Source: Comamonadaceae bacterium
GTDB lineage: Bacteria; Pseudomonadota; Gammaproteobacteria; Burkholderiales; Burkholderiaceae_C
Assembly: GCA_027484575.1 (NCBI GenBank)
Contig: JAIXSQ010000007.1
Span: 620,001-684,000, forward strand
Length of the DNA stretch: 64,000 bases
Reading direction: 5' to 3'
The translations under genes were made by a program, and so were the position numbers. Positions 17,308 through 25,488 of the stretch are shown here, in pieces. The number at the start of each line of letters is the position of its first letter. The first letter of the stretch is position 1. Under the pieces are notes generated by a model. That model ran no database searches and was not told the origin of the DNA. It saw only the letters and a program-made list of their open reading frames with translations.

Positions 17308-19479
17308 TCAGCGCGCCTCCCGGCTGGCCGGCTCCAGCCGGGTGTCGTCCTCGCGCCGCTCGACGCTGCGCGTGCCGCCCTCGCCGGCCATGCGCGACAG
17401 CCGCGCCTCGCGCACGAAGCGCTCCAGCGTGGTCTCGGCGATGGGCAGCAACGACACGGCGGCGCCGCCCGGATACGCCGGCGCCTGCGCATCGGCCGCG
17501 CCGTCCTCGCGCACCAGGGCCGGGTCGCACTCCGCGACCTCGGCCAGGTGGCGCGCCCAGGCGGCCTCGCTCCAGCCCTCGGGCGGGAAGAAGTTGTGCC
17601 CGCCCGAGGCGCCGTCCAGCAGCAGGTCCAGCACGCCGTCGACCAGGTCGGGGCCGTACACCGCGTGCCAGGGCGCGGAGACGGCACGCACCGGGCGGCC
17701 GGCCTCCAGCGCCTCGAGCAGCTGCACGGCGCGGGCCTGTGCGTCCCAGGGCATGAACACCGGGCCGGTGCGCGCGACCAGCACGCCGGGCAGCGACAGG
17801 CCCTCGGCCGACAGCCCCGGCCCGAAGGCCGAGGTGAACAGGGCGCAGGGCACGCCGGCCTCGGCGCACTGGCGCGCGACCGAGGTGCGCGGCCCGTGCG
17901 GGCAGCCCTCGCGGCGGCGCGGGCCGGCCAGGCCCTCGCGGTCGCGGGCGTCGAGCACGGCCCAGGGCCGCACGGTGGCCAGCGCGCCGGGCAGGTCGCT
18001 GCCGCAGCGCACCCAGGGCAGGCCGCGCAGTTCCAGCGCACGGGCAGTCAGCCGCGCGAGCGGCCCGTCGTCGGCCACCAGCAGCAGCGCCCCCTCGCCG
18101 GGGTCCGACAGCGGGCGTTCGTGGCGCGGGCGGTCCGACTCGGGCGTGTGCAGCAGGCGCTCGATGCCGCGCCACCAGCCCGGCACCTGCAGCGCGGGAT
18201 GCGCCAGCTCCCCGCCGCCGGACAGCGCCTGCAGCAGTGGCACCATCAGCGTGGGACGGGGCGTGCCGCCGCGCACGTCCCACACGCCCGGCTCGTAGTG
18301 GCCGGCGAAGCGGGTCACCATGCGGTTCCAGTCGTAGGAGCCCAGCAGCGCCCAGGCCGTCACCGCGCGCAGGTCCACGCCCTCCGCGCGCAGCGCCTGC
18401 GCGCCGCGCCACACCTCCAGGAACCAGCGGGCCTGGGCCTCGCGGCTGGCACCGTTGTGGCATTCGGTGACCGCGATCGGCAGGCGGTAGCGCTCCCAGG
18501 CCTGGCGCAGCAGCGCGGGCAGGCCCAGCACGCCCTCGTCCCGGTTGCGCACCGCGTCGACGTCGACCAGCGGCACGCCGTTGTGCCGGCTGACGTTGCG
18601 GTCGGCCTGCGAGCGGTGCGGGTGGCGCTCGAGCCGGTGGTCCATGAAGCGCTCGCTGGACAGGTAGTGGTTGATGCCCAGCACGTCGGGCGGGCAGGGG
18701 TCGTCGGCGATGGCGCGCAGCCGCGCCTCCAGCCCATGGCCGCAGAGGCGCTCCCACAACGCATGCCCCGGCAGCACCATGCCGCACAGCAGGTCCCAGC
18801 CCATCCAGCGGCGGTGGTTCTGGAAGTCGGCCGCGTCCTGCAGCGGCGGCGTGGCATGGCAGTAGCCCAGGTCGTCGGTCTGCACCAGCCGGGCCTGCGG
18901 GTTCACGGCACGGATGGCGCGCATCGCCAGCCGCGTGGCATCGATTTCGTTGACCAGCGCGGTCCAGAACAGCCGCTCGTCGCAGGTGTGCGGGTACCAG
19001 AAGCCGTACAGGGCCGAGAAGCGCGCGGTGGTCAGCGGCTCGTTCACCGGCGTCCAGTCACGCACCCAGGGGTAGCGCTGCGCCACTGCCGCGGCGTGCG
19101 CGGCCAGGCCGGTGGCGAAGTCCGCATCCAGCAGGCTGGTGCCGGGCGGGCCGCTGCCGTGGTGGCAGAGCGTGAGGATGGGCTCCATGCCCAGGTCGCG
19201 CATCGCGGGCAGGCGCGCATCGGTCCAGGCGAACTCGCGGGTGGGGCCGCCGCCGGGCGCCATGCGCTCCCACAGGGCAGGGTAGCGCAGGGCCTGGATG
19301 CCGATGCCGGCAAACAGCGCCAGGTCGCTGTCGCGGGTCTCGTGCCCGTTCAGCAGGGTCTGGTCGTGCCAGCGGTCCTGCAGGCGGTTGACGGTGCATT
19401 CATGGCCGCCCCACAGGGCCAGGGGTGGCAGGTCGGGGGACGGGGAGGGTCGGGTCGCGTGCGCAGGGGAAGGGGGCAT
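17308..19479 (-). CDS. GH1 glycosidase - RmlD-like fusion protein
   Basis: This 723-residue two-part protein has a GH1-like (beta/alpha)8 barrel in residues 20-455. The acid/base Glu is in TPVNEP at about residue 147 and the nucleophile-type Glu in VTECHNG at about residue 339. Residues 460-720 resemble the sugar-nucleotide reductase RmlD, with a Rossmann start (ALLLVADDGPLARLTARAL), a VLDA step and a Tyr-containing region, but no clear GxxGxxG or YxxxK. The second half may therefore bind without reducing. The predicted role is processing a glycoside or nucleotide sugar; the substrate is unknown. A CCTACA element lies 56 bp upstream. It follows the diiron-protein gene on the same strand by 96 bp. 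Confidence 0.85.
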   Translation of the reverse strand: MPPSPAHATRPSPSPDLPPLALWGGHECTVNRLQDRWHDQTLLNGHETRDSDLALFAGIGIQALRYPALWERMAPGGGPTREFAWTDARLPAMRDLGMEPILTLCHHGSGPPGTSLLDADFATGLAAHAAAVAQRYPWVRDWTPVNEPLTTARFSALYGFWYPHTCDERLFWTALVNEIDATRLAMRAIRAVNPQARLVQTDDLGYCHATPPLQDAADFQNHRRWMGWDLLCGMVLPGHALWERLCGHGLEARLRAIADDPCPPDVLGINHYLSSERFMDHRLERHPHRSQADRNVSRHNGVPLVDVDAVRNRDEGVLGLPALLRQAWERYRLPIAVTECHNGASREAQARWFLEVWRGAQALRAEGVDLRAVTAWALLGSYDWNRMVTRFAGHYEPGVWDVRGGTPRPTLMVPLLQALSGGGELAHPALQVPGWWRGIERLLHTPESDRPRHERPLSDPGEGALLLVADDGPLARLTARALELRGLPWVRCGSDLPGALATVRPWAVLDARDREGLAGPRRREGCPHGPRTSVARQCAEAGVPCALFTSAFGPGLSAEGLSLPGVLVARTGPVFMPWDAQARAVQLLEALEAGRPVRAVSAPWHAVYGPDLVDGVLDLLLDGASGGHNFFPPEGWSEAAWARHLAEVAECDPALVREDGAADAQAPAYPGGAAVSLLPIAETTLERFVREARLSRMAGEGGTRSVERREDDTRLEPASREAR

Positions 19480-19534
19480 GGAGGGTGGAGGTGTTGTCCT
19501 GGGCGCATGCTCCCCGGCCCACCCGGGCCCTCCC

Positions 19535-19542
19535 TGTAGGAC
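19535..19542 (-). promoter_or_regulatory. CCTACA element upstream of GH1-RmlD gene
   Basis: This reads GTCCTACAG on the minus strand, identical over 9 bases to the copy before the topoisomerase gene. It is oriented toward the GH1-RmlD start 56 bp downstream. Role inferred from recurrence only. Confidence 0.35.
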
Positions 19543-19575
19543 ACGGTCGGCGATGGGCTGCCCGCGTCCGCCGCA

Positions 19576-21030
19576 TCAGCGGGTGAGCACCCCCCAGAAC
19601 TGCCGCGTGGCGGCCAGCCCCGCGGGGGTCCAGTGCCGCGCCGGCGACATCGCATCGAGCAGCAGCGCCTGCCGGCCGTCCTCCCCCGCCTCGCGCAGGC
19701 GCGCCTGCAGCAGGTCCAGGTCGGGATCGAGCAGCTCGTCGCCCGCGCCGCCGGTGGCGCCGGCCTGCCCGCTGTGCAGCAGCGCCCGGAAGGTGGCGCG
19801 GCGGCGCGGCTGCGCGGGCGGCTCGTCGGTGAACGGCACGCCGTCGGCCGCGGCCTCCCCGCGGATCCAGTCGTGCAGCACCTGCAGCTCGTAGGCCGAG
19901 AACACGCCGAACATCTCGGCCCGCGGTCCCTGCAGCAGGGTCCAGAAGCGGCTGGCCTCCACCGGCTGGCCGCGCCGGATCCAGCCCGCGTCCTGCAGGG
20001 CCTGCAGGAAGCCGGGCATGTCCTGCGGGGCGGCCAGCCAGTCGTTGACGCTGCGGCCGGCCACGCGGCAGTAGTCCGAGTGCGCGCCCTGCCCCGCGCG
20101 CGCCTTCTGCCGCAGGATGCGCAGCACCTCGGCCTCGGGGTCGAAGCCCTGGACGGCGTCCACGGTGCCCGGGCCCGCATTGGCCAGCCGGCAGCCGTCC
20201 TGCACCCGGCGCCAGAAGGCGCCGCCGTCGTCCTCGCGCGGCAGCAGGTCCAGCACCGCCTGGCAGGCGCGCCGGGCGTGACCGCTGTCGGCGTTGTCGA
20301 CGGTCACGTGCAACTGGAAGTAGTAGGGATCCAGCCCCAGCTCGTTCAGCTCGTAGGCGGTGATCAGCAGGTGCAGCGGCAGCTGCTCGTAGCCCAGGTT
20401 GAAGCCCGCCACCTCGGGCAGGAACTCCGGCGCGTTCCAGCCCAGGGCGAGCTGGATCGCGCCCTGGCGGTACAGCGCGTCGTCGAGGCCGTCCAGCGGG
20501 TCGAGCGCATAGCGCGCCAGCAGGCTGCGATAGAGCACGACGTGGTTCTTGTCCAGCGCGCCCTCGCCCAGTTCCTCGACGTAGGTGCGCACCAGGTCGG
20601 CCACGCGGGGGCTGCGCCAGTGCGCCACCAGGCCGTACAGCCAGGCGCCGTCGACCAGCTTGGTGGGCGCGATCGCGCGCAGCGTGTGCAGTGCGTGCGC
20701 GCGGGTCGTGAAGTAGCGCCGCGGCGCGCCCTGCCGCCGCTCCTCGAGGTAGGCGGCATAGCGTGCGTGGACCGAGCGGGTGTTGGCCTCCATCCAGTCC
20801 AGCAGGCCGTCGGGCGTGGCCGGCAGGTCCACGGGCGTGGCGGCCAGGGCCCGGGCCTGGGCGCGCACGAAGTCGCGCGCCTCGGCCAGGGTGGCCTCGT
20901 CGGGGGTGCCGTCGGCCAGCCGGTGGTACAGCGCCGCGAGCGGGCGCTGCGGCGTGGCCAGGGCCGCCGTGCCGTCGTCGGTGCCGGGCGGCGGCTGCAG
21001 GTGCTGCCATTCCTGGCGTCCGATGTGCAT
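19576..21030 (-). CDS. Haem-oxygenase-like diiron protein (iron-containing redox enzyme family)
   Basis: This 484-residue, mostly helical protein has a central region (about 120-310) resembling the haem-oxygenase-like diiron oxidase/oxygenase superfamily. Candidate metal ligands lie in VEELGEGALDKNHVVLYR (Glu and His) and YYFQLHVTVDNADSGHA (His, Asp and His). These enzymes use O2 and two irons for N-oxygenation, C-C cleavage or desaturation of amino-acid-like or lipid substrates; the reaction here is unknown. Regions on either side (residues 1-110 and 320-484) are unassigned and make it longer than the usual 230-300 residue core. The ATG at 21030 is chosen because the sequence resembles protein from there. 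Neighbours are an ATP-grasp enzyme upstream and GH1-RmlD downstream. Confidence 0.78.
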   Translation of the reverse strand: MHIGRQEWQHLQPPPGTDDGTAALATPQRPLAALYHRLADGTPDEATLAEARDFVRAQARALAATPVDLPATPDGLLDWMEANTRSVHARYAAYLEERRQGAPRRYFTTRAHALHTLRAIAPTKLVDGAWLYGLVAHWRSPRVADLVRTYVEELGEGALDKNHVVLYRSLLARYALDPLDGLDDALYRQGAIQLALGWNAPEFLPEVAGFNLGYEQLPLHLLITAYELNELGLDPYYFQLHVTVDNADSGHARRACQAVLDLLPREDDGGAFWRRVQDGCRLANAGPGTVDAVQGFDPEAEVLRILRQKARAGQGAHSDYCRVAGRSVNDWLAAPQDMPGFLQALQDAGWIRRGQPVEASRFWTLLQGPRAEMFGVFSAYELQVLHDWIRGEAAADGVPFTDEPPAQPRRRATFRALLHSGQAGATGGAGDELLDPDLDLLQARLREAGEDGRQALLLDAMSPARHWTPAGLAATRQFWGVLTR

Positions 21031-21124
21031 GGTGCGAAGGCGGTGAGTTCTGATGCGTTCACTGTGGCCCGCGCCCGGGCCCGGTGCCATCAGGCACGGC
21101 CGCGCCGCCCCGTGGGACGGCTGC

Positions 21125-22471
21125 CTACGCCACGGCAGGCGCGGGCTGCGGGGTGGCGGCCACCGCGGCCGGGGACCACCAGCCCAGGGCCTGCAGCCGC
21201 TCGAGGCCGCCGTCCACCAGCCCCTGGCCGATGTCGCGCCGCCAGCGCAGGTTGGGCACCACCACGCCCTGCGCGAGCCGCACGGCCTGCGCCTGCGCGG
21301 CCGCGATGGTGGGGCCGGTGCCGGTGGCCACGCCGACGTAGCCGCAGGGGCCCGAGGTGACCAGCAGGCCGTGCTCCAGCGCCACCTCGGCGAACTGCAG
21401 CCGCTCGCGGTCGGCCTCGCCCAGCGTGGGCCGCAGGCACACCGGCAGGCCGCGGGCCAGCCGGGGATCGGGATGCCGCCAGGGGAACGGCGGCACCGTG
21501 AGCACGACGCCGCAGGCCCAGCCCGCCTGGGTGGCGAAACGGCCGCCCTGCCCGCGCAGCAGGCGCGCGAAGATCGCCTCCCAGGGCTCGGCGTGCAGGG
21601 CCTCGCAGATCGCGTAGCCCGGGTAGCCGAACCGGCTGGTGAACTCCAGCGGCCACAGGCCGTCGGCATTGGCGATCAGGTTCACGTTCAGGTAGCCGAC
21701 GTAGCCGCCGTCGGCCAGCAGCGGCGCCAGCGGCGCCAGCACGGCCGAGAACAGGGCCTCGCTGCCGCGGTAGCTGAGCACCGTGCCCATCTCGCCCGTC
21801 AGCTCCCCCAGGTCCCCGGGGAACAGGTGCTTGTGCTCGAAGTCGATCACCGCCGGCTGCAGGAACTGCCGGCCGTCGAAGAAGGCGCCCACGCCCACCT
21901 CGATGCCCTGCACGTACGCCATCAGCACGAAGTCGGGCCGCTCGTGCGCGGGCTGCCGGGCCGCCGCCAGCTCCAGCACCGCCAGCAGGTCGCTGCCGTC
22001 GTCCATCTGGCCGACGAGGTTGCGCTGGCGCTCGGCCTGCGCGCCGTTGAACTTGAGCACCCAGCGGCCGCCGCGCCGGCGCACGAAGGCGGCGGCGGCA
22101 CCCCAGTCGTCGAAGGCGTGCGTGGCCGCCGTGCGCAGGCCCGCGTCGCGCAGCACCTGCTGGCCGTGCGCGCGGTCGGCCTCGAGCCGGTCGCCGAGCG
22201 CACAGCCGCCGATGACGCGGAAGCCCTCGGCCCGCAGCGCGTCCTGCACCCCGCCCATGTCGGCCGACTCGAACAGCAGCAGCCCGTCGTCCCCGGCCTC
22301 GCGCACCCAGCCCAGCTCGCGCTGCCAGTCGGCGGTGCGGGCCAGCAGCCCGGCGTGGATGCACTGCGCCGCGGGATCGGCCACGTGCACGCGCACGGCG
22401 TGGCCGCGGCGCTGCAGGCCCAGGTACATCGAGGCGAGGTCGTTGCCGTGGCCGATGCCCAGGATGCGCAT
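21125..22471 (-). CDS. PurD-like ATP-grasp ligase
   Basis: This 448-residue protein is built like phosphoribosylamine-glycine ligase. It has an N-terminal Rossmann start (MRILGIGHGNDLASMYL), an ATP-grasp core with WVLKFNGAQAER and VLMAYVQGIEVGVGAFF, a metal-binding block PLEFTSRFGYPGYAI in place of the PurD E-N-x-R-F-G-D-P-E, and a C-terminal domain ending RWRRDIGQG. Changes in the catalytic blocks and its non-purine context argue against housekeeping purD. It probably joins a carboxylate to an amine using ATP, substrate unknown. It begins 14 bp after the methyltransferase stop, so it is in the same operon. No strong ribosome site is visible. Confidence 0.8.
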   Translation of the reverse strand: MRILGIGHGNDLASMYLGLQRRGHAVRVHVADPAAQCIHAGLLARTADWQRELGWVREAGDDGLLLFESADMGGVQDALRAEGFRVIGGCALGDRLEADRAHGQQVLRDAGLRTAATHAFDDWGAAAAFVRRRGGRWVLKFNGAQAERQRNLVGQMDDGSDLLAVLELAAARQPAHERPDFVLMAYVQGIEVGVGAFFDGRQFLQPAVIDFEHKHLFPGDLGELTGEMGTVLSYRGSEALFSAVLAPLAPLLADGGYVGYLNVNLIANADGLWPLEFTSRFGYPGYAICEALHAEPWEAIFARLLRGQGGRFATQAGWACGVVLTVPPFPWRHPDPRLARGLPVCLRPTLGEADRERLQFAEVALEHGLLVTSGPCGYVGVATGTGPTIAAAQAQAVRLAQGVVVPNLRWRRDIGQGLVDGGLERLQALGWWSPAAVAATPQPAPAVA

Positions 22472-22485
22472 GGCGGGCCGGGGAT

Positions 22486-23448
22486 TCACGCGGGCCGCTG
22501 CACCACCAGCGCGACCACCGCGATGCGCTCGGCGTCGGCGTAGGCCGGCTGGTCCAGTTCCTCGCCGAAGACGTCGGGGTCGAGCTCGCGCCAGCGCCAG
22601 TCCCAGCCCTGCGCCTGAAGCAGCGGCGCCAGCGCCGCGTGCAGCGGGTCGACGCCGCCGGGCGGCATCGCCACGCCGGTGTACAGCACCAGCCGCCCGC
22701 CGGGGGCCAGCTGCGGCAGGCCCTCGCGCACGATGCGCAGCGACAGCGCCTCGCCCCAGCGCCCACCGCCGTGGCGGTAGGTGCGCTGCGCGGCGTCGTT
22801 CAGGTAGGGCGGGTTGGCCACCACGAGGTCGAACGGCCCCTGGGCGGCGGCATACAGGTCGCCCAGGGCCACCGTGGCCGTGCAGCCGGCCAGCGCCGCG
22901 TTGGCGGCGGCGAAGCACAGCGCGCGCGGGTTGATGTCGGCCAGGACCAGGTCGGCGCCGGGGGCGTGCCGTGCGGCAGCCAGCCCGCCGGGGCCGGCGC
23001 CGCAGCCCACGTCGAGGATGCGGCTGCCCGCTGGCAGGGGCGCCCGGCCGAGCTCGGCCGCGACCAGGTCGGCGAAGCGGACGCTGTCGGGACCGAAGAA
23101 CACGGCGTCGGCCTCGCGGGTGGGAAAGGCGCCGTGGGCGTACAGGGCGCCGTGCAGGCTCGAGAAGCGCACGCGGCTGCGCAGCAGCCCCGCCGGCCCG
23201 TCGGCCAGCAGGCCGCCCTCGCGCAAGGCCTGCATCGCCGGGCGCGGCAGCAGGCCCGGGGCGAACGGGCGGTTCCAGCCGAACACGTCGCGCAGGCCGC
23301 CCGCCACGCGGGCGCTGCTGCGGGCGTTCACCCGCGCGTGCGTGGCCGGGGTGACGGTGGTGAAGGCATAGCCGGTGGACTGCAGCCACCGGCCCAGCGC
23401 GATCAGCGCCTCGGTCAGCGCCAGCGCGGGGCCGGCCGGCGCGTTCAC
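22486..23448 (-). CDS. SAM-dependent methyltransferase (HemK/PrmC-like fold)
   Basis: This 320-residue class I methyltransferase has the SAM-binding motif ILDVGCGAGPGG near residue 147, an acidic ribose-binding Asp in LVLADINPRAL, and the NPPY motif in DLVVANPPYLND near residue 210. NPPY is typical of enzymes methylating an amide or amino nitrogen. The N-terminal 140 residues are a separate domain that could recognise the substrate. It starts with GTG inside a GTGA overlap with the 65-residue upstream gene and is followed 14 bp later by the ATP-grasp gene, so the three form an operon. Whether it modifies a protein, peptide or small molecule is unknown. Confidence 0.85.
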   Translation of the reverse strand: MNAPAGPALALTEALIALGRWLQSTGYAFTTVTPATHARVNARSSARVAGGLRDVFGWNRPFAPGLLPRPAMQALREGGLLADGPAGLLRSRVRFSSLHGALYAHGAFPTREADAVFFGPDSVRFADLVAAELGRAPLPAGSRILDVGCGAGPGGLAAARHAPGADLVLADINPRALCFAAANAALAGCTATVALGDLYAAAQGPFDLVVANPPYLNDAAQRTYRHGGGRWGEALSLRIVREGLPQLAPGGRLVLYTGVAMPPGGVDPLHAALAPLLQAQGWDWRWRELDPDVFGEELDQPAYADAERIAVVALVVQRPA

Positions 23449-23642
23449 CGCGGGCCCCGCTCGCGCGGCGGCTCGTCGGCGGCGCGGCGGCGCGGTGCGT
23501 CCTGGGCCGGCTCGGCGGCATCGGGGGCGCGCGGGCGGCGGCGCTCGTTCCAGCCGGCGCTGGGCGGCCACAAGTCGCCGGCGGTCTCGGGGCGCGCTTG
23601 GCGGCCGCGCGTGCGCAGGGTGAACAGCGAACCGAAACTCAT
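23445..23642 (-). CDS. 65-residue hypothetical protein heading the methyltransferase operon
   Basis: This short frame begins at ATG 23642 and ends in TGA overlapping the GTG of the methyltransferase gene by 4 bp. The product begins MSFGSLFTLRTRGRQ, contains GDLWPPSAGWNE in the middle, and has an Arg/Pro/Asp/Ala-rich, probably disordered tail. There is no Cys, signal peptide or membrane segment. No Shine-Dalgarno site is evident. The precise overlap favours a real gene. A CCTACA element lies about 70 bp upstream. It could be a small regulator, a disordered accessory protein or, speculatively, a peptide substrate of the downstream enzymes. Confidence 0.5.
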   Translation of the reverse strand: MSFGSLFTLRTRGRQARPETAGDLWPPSAGWNERRRPRAPDAAEPAQDAPRRRAADEPPRERGPR

Positions 23643-23713
23643 GGGGTCGGGAGGGCGCGGGCGCCCACGACGATGGACATGGCCGCACCTTGCGCGCACC
23701 GGCGCCGCGCGGC

Positions 23714-23719
23714 TGTAGG
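23714..23719 (-). promoter_or_regulatory. CCTACA element upstream of the methyltransferase operon
   Basis: This reads GGCCTACAGCC on the minus strand, 71 bp before the start of the 65-residue protein. It shares GCCTACAGC with the copy before the cupin gene at 60237. Possible shared regulatory element; the evidence is recurrence and orientation only. Confidence 0.35.
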
Positions 23720-23737
23720 CCGCCGCCGTGTCCGGGC

Positions 23738-24037
23738 TCAGGCGGTGGCCCAGGCCGCGCCGGCCGGTGCGATGCCCGCCGGGCCCGCTTTGCCGGCGGC
23801 GGGCGCCTGCAGCGGCGGCCGCAACACCAGCACGGCGTCGGCCAGCGCATGGACCAGGGCGCGCCGGCGGCCGTCGATGGTGCAGGCCTGCCCCGGCTCG
23901 AGCACGATGTCTCGGGGATCGTTGTCCAGCGTCAGCCACAGCGCACCGCCGGTGGCCACGACCTCCCAGGCGCCCGGCGGCAGTTCGACCAGCGTGTGCC
24001 GCGGCAGGGCGAAGCGGCCGGCATGGGTGAGGTTCAT
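23738..24037 (-). CDS. DUF2917 protein
   Basis: This 99-residue protein matches DUF2917, with LVELPPGAWEVVATGGALWL followed by TLDNDPRDIVLEPGQAC, a small beta-rich cupin-like fold of unknown function common in Burkholderiales. The ATG at 24037 is preferred over one five codons upstream because it sits behind a strong AAGGAG site with a 5-base spacer. It is divergent from a LysR regulator gene, with a perfect 12-bp palindrome in between. This is the usual arrangement in which the LysR protein controls the DUF2917 gene. The Ala/Gly-rich tail from about residue 80 is low complexity. Confidence 0.88.
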   Translation of the reverse strand: MNLTHAGRFALPRHTLVELPPGAWEVVATGGALWLTLDNDPRDIVLEPGQACTIDGRRRALVHALADAVLVLRPPLQAPAAGKAGPAGIAPAGAAWATA

Positions 24038-24064
24038 GATCGCTCCTTGCATGCAATGAGCGAA

Positions 24065-24076
24065 TCACTATAGTGA
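24065..24076. promoter_or_regulatory. 12-bp palindrome between DUF2917 and LysR genes
   Basis: TCACTATAGTGA is perfectly self-complementary and lies in an AT-rich patch of the 71-bp divergent gap. LysR-type regulators commonly bind T-N11-A dyads in such gaps; here the outer bases are T-N10-A. Role as operator or overlapping promoter is inferred. Confidence 0.5.
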
Positions 24077-24108
24077 GCGTCACCCCCTTTCCATCACGGT
24101 GAATCTGC

Positions 24109-25071
24109 ATGCCTTCCATGCACACGGCGCATGCGAACGACGACACCTCCCTGCCCCGCTCGCGCCAGCTGCGGCTGGACCTGCTGCACACCTTCGAGGC
24201 CGCGGCGCGCCACCTGAGCTTCACGGCCGCCGGCGCCGAGCTCGCCCTGTCGCAGCCGGCGGTCAGCCGCCAGGTGCAGCAGCTGGAGGCCTCGCTGGGA
24301 GCCGCGCTGTTCGAGCGCCGCCACCGGGCCCTGGTGCTGACCGAGGCCGGCCGGGTGCTGCAGCGCGCGGTGCAGGACAGCCTGGAGCGCCTGCGCGACG
24401 CGGCCGCCCGCGTGCGCGCCGGGGCGGCCCGCCGCCAGGTGACGGTGACCTGCACCCCGGGCTTCGCGTCGTTCTGGCTCATCCCCCGGCTGGCCGGCTT
24501 CACGGCCGCGCATCCCGAGGTGGACGTGCGCATCTCGGCCACGCTGGCCATGGCCGACCTGGACCGCGACGGCATCGACGTGGCCGTGCGCTTCGTGCCG
24601 CTGGCGCAGGGGCGCGGCCCGCGGCTGTTCGAGGAGGCGGTGCAGCCCATGTGCGCGCCGTCGCTGCTGCGCGATGCCGCGCGCCCGCTGCGCCGCCCCG
24701 GGGACCTGGCGCGCCACACGCTGCTGACGGTGGAGATGCGCGGCGCGCCGACCACCGCCGACTGGGAGCCATGGCTGGACCTGATGGGCCTGCGCGAGGT
24801 GACCATGGCCCACACGCTGCGCTTCACCCAGTACGCCGAGGCCGTCGCCGCCGCCGTGGCCGGCCAGGGCGTGGTGATCGGCCGGCTGCCGCTGCTGGCC
24901 GACCTGGTGCGGCGGCGCCAGCTCGTGGCGCCCTTCCGCAGTCCCGCCGCCTCGCAGCGCGGCTACTTCCTGACCCTGGCGCCGCAGGGCGCCGCCAACC
25001 CCGACGCGCTCGCCTTCCTGCAGTGGTTGCAGGGCCAGGCGGGCGGCGACACCACCCCGAGGAGCCCCTGA
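24109..25071 (+). CDS. LysR-family transcriptional regulator (GcvA-like)
   Basis: This is a 320-residue regulator. The N-terminal winged helix-turn-helix (about residues 20-82) has LLHTFEAAARHLSFTAAGAE, SQPAVSRQVQQLE and ALFERRHRALVLTEAGR. The C-terminal effector domain (about 110-305) includes VTCTPGFASFWLIPRL and VAVRFVPLAQG, the pattern of the GcvA/DsdC subgroup. The gene is divergent from the DUF2917 gene, which it probably regulates. It is followed 2 bp later by an SRPBCC protein gene, so it is the first gene of a two-gene unit. A second ATG lies three codons in; either start leaves the DNA-binding domain intact. Confidence 0.93.
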   Translation: MPSMHTAHANDDTSLPRSRQLRLDLLHTFEAAARHLSFTAAGAELALSQPAVSRQVQQLEASLGAALFERRHRALVLTEAGRVLQRAVQDSLERLRDAAARVRAGAARRQVTVTCTPGFASFWLIPRLAGFTAAHPEVDVRISATLAMADLDRDGIDVAVRFVPLAQGRGPRLFEEAVQPMCAPSLLRDAARPLRRPGDLARHTLLTVEMRGAPTTADWEPWLDLMGLREVTMAHTLRFTQYAEAVAAAVAGQGVVIGRLPLLADLVRRRQLVAPFRSPAASQRGYFLTLAPQGAANPDALAFLQWLQGQAGGDTTPRSP

Positions 25072-25073
25072 GC

Positions 25074-25472
25074 ATGTCCAGCCTGCGCAAGACCATTCCC
25101 GTCGCCGCCGACCCGTCCGCCGCCTGGGAGGCGGTGCGCGACTTCGGCGGGCTGGCCACCCGGCTGGTGCCGGGCTTCGTGACCGACTGCACCGTGCCCG
25201 AGGACGGCGTGCGGCAGCTGACCTTCGCCAACGGCGCGCAGGTGCGCGAGCGCCGCATCGGCGCCGACGACGCGCTGCGCCGGCTGGCCTACACCACCGA
25301 GGGCGGGCGGGCCAGCCACTACAACGCGGCCGTCGAGGTGCTGCCCGCCGAGGGGGGCGGCAGCCTGCTGGTGTGGACCGTGGACCTGCTGCCCGATGCG
25401 CTCGCACCGGCGATCGGTTCGATGATGGACCTGGGTGCGCAGGCGATGCAGCGCGCCCTGGGCCGGCCCTGA
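25074..25472 (+). CDS. SRPBCC family protein
   Basis: This 132-residue protein has the START/Bet v1-like (SRPBCC) layout. The first strand is RKTIPVAADPSAAWEAVRDF, followed by GGLATRLVPGFV, strands containing VRERRIGADDALRRLAY, and a long C-terminal helix with SMMDLGAQAMQRAL. This subgroup (polyketide cyclase-like) binds hydrophobic ligands in a cavity; the ligand is unknown. The ATG at 25074 lies 2 bp after the LysR stop, behind a GAGGAG site inside the LysR gene end, so the two are co-translated. No catalytic residues can be assigned. Confidence 0.87.
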   Translation: MSSLRKTIPVAADPSAAWEAVRDFGGLATRLVPGFVTDCTVPEDGVRQLTFANGAQVRERRIGADDALRRLAYTTEGGRASHYNAAVEVLPAEGGGSLLVWTVDLLPDALAPAIGSMMDLGAQAMQRALGRP

Positions 25473-25488
25473 GCGGCCGCGCGGGCGC

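Noticed and set aside
21125..22471. Housekeeping purD.
   Set aside because: Although PurD-like in layout, the catalytic E-N-x-R-F-G-D-P-E block is changed and the gene lies with a methyltransferase and a diiron protein, so it was called PurD-like only.
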